Shown: positions 16,706 through 24,930, counted from the stretch's first letter. The stretch: 58,559 bases of DNA from Taibaiella sp. (GCA_021740995.1 JAIOYR010000013.1:1-58559); one strand, 5' to 3'. Numbers and translations: made by a program. Notes: generated from the sequence alone by a model not told the origin.

Positions 16706-16882
16706 CTATCCCCACTCATCTCGCATTTTCTTCTGTATGACTAGAGGATCTTCTTTTAGTTTCAATATACCTGAATACTTACTCAGATCAATTCCTTTGC
16801 TTTCAGAACCCATTTTATGCAACTTCTACCTGATAGCCTGCATTTCTCTTTCGGTAGCCCCGCTTTTTAGAATTAACACCAT
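16706..16882 (-). pseudogene. Broken VapB-like small antitoxin, in-frame TAG
   Basis: From ATG 16882 the frame reads MVLILKSGATEREMQAIR, TAG at 16826-16828, then KLHKMGSESKGIDLSKYSGI and LKLKEDPLVIQKKMRDEWG, ending at TAG 16706. The 58-codon layout with a basic N-terminal strand, KGIDLSKY linker and C-terminal EDPLVIQKKMRDEW helix is the one seen in small VapB-type antitoxins of Bacteroidota. No toxin gene follows, so the partner is gone. The nonsense codon is in the middle of the DNA-binding half. Family assignment rests on my recognition of the tail motif. Confidence 0.6.
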
Positions 16883-16920
16883 TTGTCAAAGTTAAATACT
16901 GTTAGGAGAGTTGCTTCATG

Positions 16921-17010
16921 TTTTTAAGGGTGCTATGTCCTCCACCGGAAAGTCGGCACCCAGCGACAACCAGCCATTCTCGGCAAGAAGCTGTTTGTAG
17001 GCAAAGGCCT
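16921..17010 (-). pseudogene. Fragment of a duplicated amidohydrolase gene
   Basis: About 90 bp match the intact amidohydrolase gene near 20954-21043 in the same orientation at roughly 80-85% identity; the translated relic reads AYKQLLAENGWLSLGADFPVED where the intact gene has AYKQLLAENDWLPLGTDFPVED. The frame has no start or stop of its own. It marks one side of the accessory block 17.0-20.6 kb, the intact gene being on the other. Confidence 0.75.
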
Positions 17011-17019
17011 ACATAGGTT

Positions 17020-17880
17020 TTATACCTTTATGCGCTCTATATCGTATGTGCCTTTTACTTTCTGTATTTTATATCGGTTCATTATATTGTTGTAGCTATA
17101 TTTTCTAATCAGCTCTTCTACTTCATCAATGTCTTTTTGTGACGTGTTTATACCATAATGAACTTCAACCAGTGCATTTTTATCAAACTGTATGTCTTCA
17201 TAGTTTATTCTTTCTGGTAGGATATAATCAGTATCATATTCTATTTTTGAAAACCGCATACGGTAGGTTCTCATTTCATCTTCGTAACCCCAAATTTCCG
17301 ATTTAGTGTATATCCAGTTATAGACAGCCATCATAATTTTAGTTTGGTCGTTTGTTAATATTGTTTGTGTGTTAATAAGCGGGTTATATTTTACTGACTT
17401 AGTAACGACCATTTCCTTTTCATTGCGAAAATCAAAAGGTATCTCTATTCCAAAACAAATACCCTTATGGTTGTCCGTGTAGTGAGCCCACATTAACCGA
17501 TTTAACGGAGATATGGTAGTACAAAAAACTAAAGCAGTTCGTTTATAGGCTTCAATTCTTTTTTTGTGAACATCAATAAATTTTTGTTTAGAAAATGTAT
17601 CAATTAAATGTTCGATTTGCTTTTGCTCATCTAATGGCGCCTTACTTACATTAAATCTAAGTAAATCCCTAAAAGGTGCATCTTCAATTTCAAAATGAAA
17701 ACAGTCATCGCTAAATTCAAAGGGATCATTGTAGTATTCAGGGTTACCGAAACGTAAGGCATTATTCTTTAAGATAGTTTTGAAGGTATCAATCTTAGTG
17801 TATTTATATAATGGTTTATTCTCGTTATGTGATTTGTGACCTAATTCGGTCAACATTTGTAAATAGGGATTGTTATTCAT
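17020..17880 (-). CDS. DUF2971 protein
   Basis: 286 residues. The family landmarks are present in order: LYKYTKIDTFKTIL at 24-37, NDPFEF at 51-56, LMWAHYTDNHKGICFGIEI at 129-147 and WGYEDEMRTYR at 197-207. DUF2971 has no settled activity; the first block resembles the opening of ADP-ribosyltransferase-like folds, which is only a visual likeness. It is 34 bp downstream of the cyclase-like gene in the same orientation, so they are probably cotranscribed. DUF2971 genes are often found in accessory and defence-rich regions. AT-rich, no signal peptide, cytosolic. Confidence 0.88.
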   Translation of the reverse strand: MNNNPYLQMLTELGHKSHNENKPLYKYTKIDTFKTILKNNALRFGNPEYYNDPFEFSDDCFHFEIEDAPFRDLLRFNVSKAPLDEQKQIEHLIDTFSKQKFIDVHKKRIEAYKRTALVFCTTISPLNRLMWAHYTDNHKGICFGIEIPFDFRNEKEMVVTKSVKYNPLINTQTILTNDQTKIMMAVYNWIYTKSEIWGYEDEMRTYRMRFSKIEYDTDYILPERINYEDIQFDKNALVEVHYGINTSQKDIDEVEELIRKYSYNNIMNRYKIQKVKGTYDIERIKV

Positions 17881-17914
17881 CTTGCGAAGGTTATTATTAG
17901 TTTAAACCGAATCC

Positions 17915-18886
17915 TTACTTGGTAGCTTGTATATAGTGTTCTTCAAAAATTTCTAGTGTTACTTCTTGGGCGCTGTAAACCTCTCTATCATTGTCAGGGT
18001 CAAATGGGATGCTTGTTATTTCATACACAGTACCATCCTTTTCAGTTCTAATAACTCTGGTGATGGTTTTGTTATCAATCTTGGCGTATATTTTAGTGCC
18101 ATTATCGTTTGTCGCGTCCAAATAATAATAGTGAGGGAACTTCATTTTGTGTTCAATCAGAAAAGTAATCGTGTTATCATAAATCTCCTTTACCCGTCCT
18201 TTGATTTCTCCTTTGTTGTCGCCGGTGAAACTATGTTGTATGCCGTGCACCATATTTGAAAAAAGAGTTTCATTAATTGCTCCTTTCACTAATCTTAAAG
18301 CATAGTCCCTTACCGGAGCTCTATCTTTATATTGCACTTCCCACGGTATGGTATATTCCTTTAGTAAACTACTTATGTCGCCTATCTGGTTGAGGTATTC
18401 GATTGCAGAATTATCAATTACACAACCTGCCCAACTCTGGTTTTCTGCTTTTCCGTGTGCTTCTATGAGTGCATTACCATAAATCATATTAAGTTTGTAA
18501 ACGCTTCCTTTTTCATTTACTTGGCTAAAATCAGTAAACCAGATATCACCATAAACAATGCACCCTCGGCTAGGAAATTCAAATCCAATATTGAAATAAT
18601 TATAAGCGTATGCAACTTTCAGCAAATCAATAAAATCTTGTAGACTTTCACCATTTGACCAGAATACAATTGTGTCAGAAAAACCAAGGCAGTTAATACT
18701 TGTTTCACTGATGTCGCTAATAAGCGTGCCTGGGTACCTTCCTTCTTTTCTTCTATGGTCGGCTAATGCCATTTCAGGGTTTCTTGCAAAAATGTGTTCA
18801 TTTCTGCGGTGTATATGCTCGGGTGTATTTTTCTCTATAAACTTTTTATAGCCCAGCAAATCAAAGTATGCCAAAAATCTGTTCAT
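17915..18886 (-). CDS. Class III nucleotidyl-cyclase-like protein
   Basis: 323 residues, cytosolic. The layout follows the class III cyclase core: FLAYFDLLGY (Asp9, first metal Asp), INCLGFSDTIVFW (Asp71, second metal Asp in the beta2-beta3 hairpin), RGCIVYGD at 108-114, then YGNALIEAHGKAEN at 136-149, matching the usual G-x-A-x-x-A-x-x-L-E helix. The spacing between the two Asp (62) is longer than normal. The C-terminal 150 residues are not recognised. Uridylate/cytidylate cyclases of Pycsar defence systems are stand-alone class III enzymes beside an effector gene; here the neighbour is DUF2971. Activity is inferred, not shown. Near -7: TAACTTCG on the minus strand, 1 mismatch. Confidence 0.7.
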   Translation of the reverse strand: MNRFLAYFDLLGYKKFIEKNTPEHIHRRNEHIFARNPEMALADHRRKEGRYPGTLISDISETSINCLGFSDTIVFWSNGESLQDFIDLLKVAYAYNYFNIGFEFPSRGCIVYGDIWFTDFSQVNEKGSVYKLNMIYGNALIEAHGKAENQSWAGCVIDNSAIEYLNQIGDISSLLKEYTIPWEVQYKDRAPVRDYALRLVKGAINETLFSNMVHGIQHSFTGDNKGEIKGRVKEIYDNTITFLIEHKMKFPHYYYLDATNDNGTKIYAKIDNKTITRVIRTEKDGTVYEITSIPFDPDNDREVYSAQEVTLEIFEEHYIQATK

Positions 18887-19434
18887 AAAATATCTTTGCG
18901 TATCAACGAAGTTAACAATATTCCATCACGGGATTGTTTACTGAAAATAATTTGAAACCTTTACTACCACTACTTTAAAAACTATTTTAGCAGGGAGCAA
19001 CAACCATTTTAAATATACTTATAAAATTACAGAAATGAATTTAAAATGAACGGCAATGAATAGTATTCGTAAGAGGACGCTACACAGTTACACCAGTTTC
19101 TATATCTTAAGTCAGACAAAGACACATCTTAATACTGGGGGACATTTACAAATTAAGAGCCGTGGCATAAACTTCTATAGAGGTAAGTAGATTGGGGTAA
19201 TAGATAACCTTAACAGTGGCCAATGCAGTTCTTAAACTCTATTGATTTAAGAACCGACCAACCAACAATGCCTTATAGGCAAGTACAAGACAATAAAAAG
19301 GGAAGGGGTGAAGATGACCAAGCAAGTTTTAAACGACTTGCTTGGGAACTCTTTTCATCCCTTCCCTCTTCCACCTAACCGCAAGTGAACATTTTATTAA
19401 ACACTCTTTGGTTTTGATTTACTACTTTCACGCT
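18887..19434. other. 548 bp intergenic stretch, AT-rich
   Basis: No convincing gene. It contains a plus-strand TATCTTTG (18890-18897) that fits the -7 consensus, a CTGGGGGACATTTAC segment near 19133 recalling the GGGGGACA core of the 7.4/9.7 kb repeats, and the strong hairpin at 19299-19367. A 24-codon frame (19314-19388, MTKQVLNDLLGNSFHPFPL) runs through that hairpin; I do not call it a gene. Confidence 0.5.
19299..19367. repeat. 69 nt near-perfect hairpin
   Basis: Outer arms AGGGAAGGGGTGAA (19299-19312) and TTCATCCCTTCCCT (19354-19367) pair with one G-T, inner arms CCAAGCAAGT (19318-19327) and ACTTGCTTGG (19336-19345) pair perfectly. The arms differ in the internal loop, so it is not a simple terminator; no T-run follows on either side. 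It may be a structured RNA or the folded end of a mobile element. Confidence 0.55.
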
Positions 19435-19725
19435 ATGAGTGAGCGTAAAACCTTTGAAATTTTTATCAGTATAGATCCGAGCGATAACTGTAAGAAGTTT
19501 GCACTTCTTAATCCTTACTTACAAGTGGCGTATTGCACTGATAATATATTCCACTTTTATGAAGAAGTTACTAGAGTGAAAGAAGAAGATAACGGTAAAT
19601 CTGATTTTGAATTTAATGATGGCATTGATTTGTTATTTATTGAAATCGCACACGTTGAAGTATATGCCTTTAATCTATTAGATGATTGGACACTAGAACC
19701 AGAGGATACAGCACCACTCAATTAA
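19435..19725 (+). CDS. Small acidic hypothetical protein
   Basis: 96 residues from ATG 19435 (MSERKTFEIFISIDPSDNC). The frame extends back to 19342 but that part overlaps the hairpin and codes a hydrophobic stretch without a match. The product is acidic (DNGKSDFEFNDGIDLL, DDWTLEPEDTAP), beta-rich, without signal or membrane segments. Followed after 65 bp by the SEC-C gene. Function unknown. Confidence 0.6.
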   Translation: MSERKTFEIFISIDPSDNCKKFALLNPYLQVAYCTDNIFHFYEEVTRVKEEDNGKSDFEFNDGIDLLFIEIAHVEVYAFNLLDDWTLEPEDTAPLN

Positions 19726-19767
19726 TCTGATAAGGCGACTTTTGCGGGTGCGTAGTACATTGAGCCA

Positions 19768-19788
19768 AACAAAGCTGCAGACACAATG
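19768..19788 (+). repeat. Cassette-flanking repeat, copy 1
   Basis: AACAAAGC-TGCAGAC-ACAATG. Copy 2 at 20562-20582 agrees at 18 of 21 positions. The SEC-C gene is the only gene between the copies. Confidence 0.55.
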
Positions 19789-19790
19789 AA

Positions 19791-20552
19791 ATGGATATAA
19801 GTCCTAACTTTATTGTAATGGATCAAGAAACATATTTAAGGACAATGGAGCAGCAACACGCCTGTGTTTGCGTAGCACCAACAGAGGTAAATAGGGAAGT
19901 AGATAAACTACTTACCACAATGGGGCTTGATGTAGAGCCAGAATTAGTGCCACTACGACCAGAAGAAAATTGCAAGATTGTCTCCTGTTACTATAATGTA
20001 GCCGATAAAGTAAAACGTGACGGTGGTAAAATACACTATGGTTGGGCAATATGGCAATCACACTATTTATGCCAAGCGGAACACCACGCCGTATGGGAAG
20101 ATGAAGAAGGTAACTTACTGGACATTACGCCTAGAGAAAAGCCAACCGATTTTATAATGTTTGTGCCGAATAATGAAGTTGCATATAAAGAGAAACCAAT
20201 TGCCAGAGTACAGATAAACACTACTAAAAATCCCATTGTTGACCACATCATTTATGGACATAAGGTTATAGACTTTCTGGGTCTGTATGAAACACGGATA
20301 GACCGTGACCGCGCATCAGTACCACCAATAGTTATGGAAGTCTTAGGACTACCCCACAATCCAGGACCGCTAAGGATAGTGTTATACAAGCGTGAAGAGT
20401 TCTTTTTATTTGGTAATAAAGAAACCAATAAATGTTATTGTGATTCTGATAAGCTATACAAAAATTGCCACGGTAAATTTTATAAACACGAAATGGCAGC
20501 CTATGTTCAGAAGATAACAGATGAAATAGGGGAACCGCCAAAACCATTATAA
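19791..20552 (+). CDS. SEC-C zinc-motif protein of unknown function
   Basis: 253 residues. The C-terminus has the SEC-C metal motif CYC at 215-217 followed by eight residues and CH at 226-227 (CDSDKLYKNCHGKFY), known from SecA and many otherwise unrelated proteins. The N-terminal domain has HYGWAIWQSHYLCQAEHHAV at about 82-101 with a Trp/His-rich centre and DITPRE, a pattern I have seen only as an unnamed SEC-C-associated domain. Cytosolic. Flanked on both sides by a 21 bp imperfect repeat (19768-19788, 20562-20582), as if moved as a single-gene unit. Confidence 0.75.
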   Translation: MDISPNFIVMDQETYLRTMEQQHACVCVAPTEVNREVDKLLTTMGLDVEPELVPLRPEENCKIVSCYYNVADKVKRDGGKIHYGWAIWQSHYLCQAEHHAVWEDEEGNLLDITPREKPTDFIMFVPNNEVAYKEKPIARVQINTTKNPIVDHIIYGHKVIDFLGLYETRIDRDRASVPPIVMEVLGLPHNPGPLRIVLYKREEFFLFGNKETNKCYCDSDKLYKNCHGKFYKHEMAAYVQKITDEIGEPPKPL

Positions 20553-20561
20553 GTGTAGAAC

Positions 20562-20582
20562 AACAAAGCAGCGGACTCAATG
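20562..20582 (+). repeat. Cassette-flanking repeat, copy 2
   Basis: AACAAAGC-AGCGGAC-TCAATG, 10 bp after the SEC-C stop. After its ATG the frame ends in four codons, so no gene follows it. Confidence 0.55.
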
Positions 20583-20679
20583 CACCAAGGTCAATAAACA
20601 ATACAGATATACCAAATTCTGCCTGTTCGTCTTTTGAAACTCTCTTATAGATTGTTAACGTATAAATGGTTTTAGTTTG

Positions 20680-22371
20680 CTAATGAACCTTCACACCACC
20701 TATATAAGTTGCATTGACTTTTGTTTTTAGTATTGCTCTTTCTTCTTCTTTCATTAAATCAGTGTCCAGTATCACAAAGTCTGCGCTCTTGCCTACCTCT
20801 ATACTACCTACTTCATTCTCCATAAAGCTGGCTCTGGCTGCCCAGACGGTAATGCCCCGCAATGCCTGCTCTCTGCTTAATGCATTCTCTTTCAGAAAGC
20901 CCCCTTCCGGGAAACCCTTTGCATCCATACGGGCTACTGCGGCATAGAAAGTCTTTACGGGCGAGATGTCCTCTACCGGAAAATCGGTACCCAGCGGCAG
21001 CCAGTCATTCTCGGCAAGTAGTTGCTTGTAGGCATAGGCACTTTTTATACGCTCTGCTCCTACCCTGACTCCTGCCCAGTACATCTCGCTGGTGGCATGT
21101 GTGGGTTGGACAGATGGCACTATTGATGACTCGCCAAACAAATGAAAGTCGGCAGGGTTTACTACCTGTGCATGTTCTATACGCCACCGCTTGTCGTTCT
21201 TACCCCTCAGGTGTTTGGTGTATATATTCAGTGCCATGCGGTTGCCGCTATCGCCTATGGCATGTGTGCATAGCTGAAAGTCTGTGCCAGCGAGCAACTG
21301 CGCCAGCGAGTCGTAATGAGCCGGCGCACTCAGCAAAAATCCACCCCACTCAGGTTTGTCGGAGTAGTGCTGTAGCAGGCAGGCACCACGGCTACCCAGC
21401 GCACCATCGGCATAAGCCTTCACACCTTTTACAAACAGCTTTTCTGTTTTGAAAGGCCCATTGCCTACATACCTTTTTACTACATCAGCGTTGCCAGCAC
21501 GCATAGCCACTGTGCGGGCTTCCATGTATTGCTTGTAGGTTATGGTGTCATCGCTCAGCATCACATACATGCGCATGTCCAGCCGGCCCTCGCGTTGCAA
21601 TGTATCTATCATTGTTATGTCGTGATACAGCAGTCCGCAATCAGAGACCATAGTAAGCCCCTGTGCAAAGCAGTTTTGCTGTGCTGCGGTCAGCCACTTT
21701 TCGTATACTTCTTTGTTAGCCTTGGGTATCACTGCCGTTATCAGGTCTACGGCATTATCTATCAGCAGTCCGGTCAGTTGTCCCTTTACTACAGTTATCT
21801 CTCCGCCAGCCAGTTTTGTTGCGGTGGTAACACCAGCAAGAGTCAGTGCTTTGGCATTGGCTATGGCAGCATGTCCGTCTACCCGCTGCACCATTACCGG
21901 TTTGTCGGGAAACAGTTCGTTGAGTTCCTTATTAGTGGGGTATTCCTTGCCGGGAAATTTGTTCTGATCCCAGCCCCTGCCTCTTATCCAGGGTTCATTA
22001 GGGTGCTCAGTAGCAAAGGCTTTTATGCGCTCCACCGCCTCTGCCCAGTCATTGCAATCATACAGATTCACCTCAAACAAAGAACGGCCATAACCGGTAA
22101 AATGGGAATGAGCATCTATGAATCCCGGGTAAACGGCCATGCCCTGCGCATCCACTATTTCGGCAGCAGCATACCTGACCTTTATATCCTCTGTTTTCCC
22201 AACAGCTATTATTTTTCCATCCTTTACCGCAAAGGCAGTTGCTGTGCTGAATGCACTATCTACGGTATATACCACACCATTGCAGACAATTATATCTGCC
22301 TGCTCTTTTTGAGTGCAGGAAAAAACACCAACACACAAACCTAATAATACCAACAATGATTTACGAGTCAT
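20680..22371 (-). CDS. Amidohydrolase, YtcJ/Amidohydro_3 family lipoprotein
   Basis: 563 residues. A lipobox (VFSC, Cys19) suggests attachment to the membrane facing the periplasm. The metal motif is HSH at 88-90 in GFIDAHSHFTG; later marks are RGRGWDQNKFP, DGALGSRGA, THAIGDSGNR, RIEHAQV and GTDFPVED, all of the YtcJ-like metal-dependent hydrolases. Substrates of this group are seldom known. A 90 bp relic of a close paralogue lies at 16921-17010. It is 24 bp downstream of the lipoprotein gene at 22396 and likely in its operon. Confidence 0.93.
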   Translation of the reverse strand: MTRKSLLVLLGLCVGVFSCTQKEQADIIVCNGVVYTVDSAFSTATAFAVKDGKIIAVGKTEDIKVRYAAAEIVDAQGMAVYPGFIDAHSHFTGYGRSLFEVNLYDCNDWAEAVERIKAFATEHPNEPWIRGRGWDQNKFPGKEYPTNKELNELFPDKPVMVQRVDGHAAIANAKALTLAGVTTATKLAGGEITVVKGQLTGLLIDNAVDLITAVIPKANKEVYEKWLTAAQQNCFAQGLTMVSDCGLLYHDITMIDTLQREGRLDMRMYVMLSDDTITYKQYMEARTVAMRAGNADVVKRYVGNGPFKTEKLFVKGVKAYADGALGSRGACLLQHYSDKPEWGGFLLSAPAHYDSLAQLLAGTDFQLCTHAIGDSGNRMALNIYTKHLRGKNDKRWRIEHAQVVNPADFHLFGESSIVPSVQPTHATSEMYWAGVRVGAERIKSAYAYKQLLAENDWLPLGTDFPVEDISPVKTFYAAVARMDAKGFPEGGFLKENALSREQALRGITVWAARASFMENEVGSIEVGKSADFVILDTDLMKEEERAILKTKVNATYIGGVKVH

Positions 22372-22395
22372 AACTTATGGCTTAAGATTAATAAA

Positions 22396-23451
22396 CTACT
22401 GATACTGTATATACATCGGCTTGGGGTAAAGTTTCAGCACATCTTCCGGCTTCATTATAGTTTTCCACGGCGGCGTTTTTATGTCATTTTTATAAAACAA
22501 CTTAAACCCTGTGAACTGTATGGGCTCGTTTACTATTGCCAGTCTGTAGGAGCTTACCTTCTTGGCAGGGAATCCCCATCCGTCCATATCCATTACTATT
22601 TGCACTTCGGGGCGCAGTGCTATCTGCTTGTAGTTGGTTACCATGCCCTTTGTGAACCGGTGTATGACCAGCATTTTGGGTGGCAGATTGTGCTTTACTA
22701 CCAGGTCTTTCAGGTACTGCGTAGCATAGTTTATATCTGCGGCATCAAATGTGCCGATAATACTACCCGGCACCCTACCCGTCTTCATAGAAAACTCGGG
22801 GTCTATAGCCAGATGTACATTGGGCATAGCCAGGTATTGCTCCAGTTGGGGTATCTCCTGCTGCAGTGTGCTCCACCCTACCTGTATGTCCAGAAAAACG
22901 ACTGCATTTATTTTCTTTGCCAGCTCCAGCGTTTTGTCAATCTGAGTGAAGGGCATTCTCATTCTATAGGTATTGCCCTTACCAGGTGCTCCCTGTGCCG
23001 ATGCTACTATGTAGTGCAGGGCGGGTATTGTCTGCACAGCAGTATCTGCCGCCTGCCATTTCTTCACTTCACCCATCAGCTTTTGCAGCATCTCATCCGG
23101 CGGCAGCTCGCCCAGTATGCCCATACGGGTGCTGTAGTAGTTGCCATAATAGGCAATTATTCTATGGAACGGCAACAATGCTCCAGGCAACGGATAATCT
23201 GCCTTTACCGGCCATCTTGCCGAGGCTGAGTCGTGCACCATACGCAGCATGAGGGCATTATAACGCGCTGTGTCCAGCGTAGCAGGCGCTGCGCCTATTA
23301 CGGTATCAGCCACAACAACGGTGTCTTGTTTCCCAGATTCCTGCCGGGGGGCGATCGTTTTTTTCTTGGCTGCCTCAGAGTTGCTGCATGCTGCCAGCAT
23401 AAAACAACCTAAAAAAATAGAAGTAGCCCTGCACCTTGTACGATTGTACAT
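22396..23451 (-). CDS. Lipoprotein of unknown function, TIM-barrel-like
   Basis: 351 residues with lipobox LAAC (Cys22) followed by a Lys/Thr/Asp-rich linker. The domain from about 90 on has features of a beta/alpha barrel: HRIIAYYGNYYS, NAVVFLDIQVGWSTLQQEI, HLAIDPEFSM, KMLVIHRFT, VQIVMDMDGWG, in the order expected for strand ends. Acidic residues at DPEF and DMDG could be catalytic, as in glycoside hydrolases. No named family. It shares an operon with the amidohydrolase. A near -7 (TACCTTTA) precedes it at 23476-23483. Confidence 0.8.
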   Translation of the reverse strand: MYNRTRCRATSIFLGCFMLAACSNSEAAKKKTIAPRQESGKQDTVVVADTVIGAAPATLDTARYNALMLRMVHDSASARWPVKADYPLPGALLPFHRIIAYYGNYYSTRMGILGELPPDEMLQKLMGEVKKWQAADTAVQTIPALHYIVASAQGAPGKGNTYRMRMPFTQIDKTLELAKKINAVVFLDIQVGWSTLQQEIPQLEQYLAMPNVHLAIDPEFSMKTGRVPGSIIGTFDAADINYATQYLKDLVVKHNLPPKMLVIHRFTKGMVTNYKQIALRPEVQIVMDMDGWGFPAKKVSSYRLAIVNEPIQFTGFKLFYKNDIKTPPWKTIMKPEDVLKLYPKPMYIQYQ

Positions 23452-23600
23452 ATTGTTATACTGTTTATAAAACTTAAAGGTAGATGGAAAACAATAAGCA
23501 GCCCCTAATCAGAGAAATATGCTGCTATTATTTATCCACAGGAAATGCAAGGGGGACGTTTGTGTGTACCTTTTGTTAGAAAATTTCTGATATTTGAAAT

Positions 23601-23693
23601 ATGCAGGAAGTATGTATTGTTATGTGCCTGATTTTTAGGAATATCTGGCAGAACGGAAATGCAACTGAAGTAACAATTAGAGACTGTCACTAA
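23601..23693 (+). pseudogene. Relic of a higB (RelE-type) toxin 3' end
   Basis: Directly before higA the plus strand reads IWQNGNATEVTIRDCH and TAA at 23691-23693, closely like the closing strand (W-x-NGNA-x-EV-x-I-x-DYH) of HigB toxins. Upstream the frame reads QEVCIVMCLIFRN, a corrupted version, and a TGA at 23595. Nothing else of the ~90-residue toxin remains. The 10 bp gap to higA equals a normal higBA spacing. Confidence 0.65.
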
Positions 23694-23703
23694 ATCTAAC
23701 AAA

Positions 23704-24003
23704 ATGAGCAGACTAAAAAATATACATCCAGGCGAAATACTGAATGAAGCATTTCTAAAAGCATTGAGCGTATCAGCTTACAGGCTTGCTAAAGATACCG
23801 GGATTCCCCAAACAGGAATATCTGAAATAATTAAGGGAAACAGAAGAATTACGGCAGATACCGCATTGCGATTATCAAAGTATTTTGGAAATACCCCGAA
23901 ATTCTGGCTGGGTTTACAGAATGATTTCGACATAGAGGAAGAACAAATTGCCAAAGTCAAAGAACTGAGAAACATAAAACATTACACTGTAAATGCTGCC
24001 TAA
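23704..24003 (+). CDS. higA: HigA-type antitoxin, orphan
   Basis: 99 residues with the HigA opening LKNIHPGEILNEAFLKAL and an XRE helix-turn-helix (YRLAKDTGIPQTGISEIIKG NRRI), ending LRLSKYFGNTPKFWLGLQND. It would bind its own promoter and neutralise HigB, but only the last codons of a higB gene remain upstream (23601-23693). It may persist as a DNA-binding regulator or be in decay. The frame is intact. Confidence 0.9.
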   Translation: MSRLKNIHPGEILNEAFLKALSVSAYRLAKDTGIPQTGISEIIKGNRRITADTALRLSKYFGNTPKFWLGLQNDFDIEEEQIAKVKELRNIKHYTVNAA

Positions 24004-24090
24004 ACATCAGCTCTAACTAATTTCAAAGTCTAATGTAAATTACATTTTACCTATGTTGCAAGGTAAAGTTAGTTAAACGCAAACTGCCCA

Positions 24091-24759
24091 CTAATTATTC
24101 CCTCTATACGGATTGTACTTCTTGCGGCGATAGTCGCCTCTTTTCCAAGCCTCGAAAAACTCACCCCACGCTATAGGGTTTAGTATGTTCATAGGAGGGC
24201 GTTGTCCGTAGTATACCGCATCAGCGGCCATTTTCTGCAATTGTCTCGACTGCGCTTCGTGTCCGTCCATAGGCAGCGTATAGGCTAGCATTCGCAGCAG
24301 GTAGGCATCGGTGTTTCTGCGTGCCAGCTCGTACTGGTCATTAGGAATATGCCAGTGCTTGAACGCATAATCAAACGCCTCCTTAGATGGCAATGGTCTG
24401 ATAATAGTTTCAGGAAGATAAAAGGTATCCTGCACCATCAGTTGAATTATAGAAAAATACTGACCGGCAATTTTCGGTGATACCACATATTCTTTTGTAC
24501 GAAAGCCGATGCAGCTAAATTCCAACGTATCGCCTTTGTAGCAGACCAGTGAAAATACGCCGGTATTCTCAGACTCCACCCCCCTGTTTTTGTTTTTCAC
24601 CAATATGGTAGCACCCGGCACAGCGCGCAGGCTATCGGCGGTCATTATTACACCGTTTATCTGAATGATGTTTTCATAACCAGTCTGCGCCTGTACCTTG
24701 CCCAGCGAAAGTAAAGCACCAAAAAAGACCATAAAATTCAAAAAATACCTTAGTCGCAT
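24091..24759 (-). CDS. Exported carboxypeptidase-regulatory-like domain protein
   Basis: 222 residues with a signal peptide (cleavage likely after VQA at 24). Residues about 30-115 form a CarboxypepD_reg-like beta-sandwich: INGVIMTADSLRAVPGATIL, NTGVFSLVCYKGDTLEFSCIGF. The remainder is alpha-helical with a basic end. Such proteins are common periplasmic or surface proteins of Bacteroidota of unclear role. Convergent with higA. Confidence 0.88.
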   Translation of the reverse strand: MRLRYFLNFMVFFGALLSLGKVQAQTGYENIIQINGVIMTADSLRAVPGATILVKNKNRGVESENTGVFSLVCYKGDTLEFSCIGFRTKEYVVSPKIAGQYFSIIQLMVQDTFYLPETIIRPLPSKEAFDYAFKHWHIPNDQYELARRNTDAYLLRMLAYTLPMDGHEAQSRQLQKMAADAVYYGQRPPMNILNPIAWGEFFEAWKRGDYRRKKYNPYRGNN

Positions 24760-24889
24760 AGTAATATAAATTTACTCTTTTTGCCCCGAAGTACAAGCGG
24801 ATACAAGATAGAAAAGGTTTTGGTGAAAAATAGTGTATTCAAAAACATTCACCAGAAAGGTTCTGCAACAAAATAAGCCTGTTTTAGCT

Positions 24890-24897
24890 TACTTTTG
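24890..24897 (+). promoter_or_regulatory. -7 box (TACTTTTG) of the mrp gene
   Basis: TACTTTTG fits TAnnTTTG, 33 bp before ATG 24931. The earlier in-frame start at 24895 lies within this box and is therefore unlikely. Confidence 0.6.
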
Positions 24898-24930
24898 CGC
24901 TGCATACAACGCACTTTAACAAAGGTTTAT

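Noticed and set aside
19314-19388. 24-codon frame MTKQVLNDLLGNSFHPFPL inside the hairpin
   Set aside because: Fully inside an inverted repeat, no promoter or conservation evidence.
20550-20660. Integron attC site after the SEC-C gene
   Set aside because: The repeat looks cassette-like, but no matching RYYYAAC/GTTRRRY core pair could be placed.
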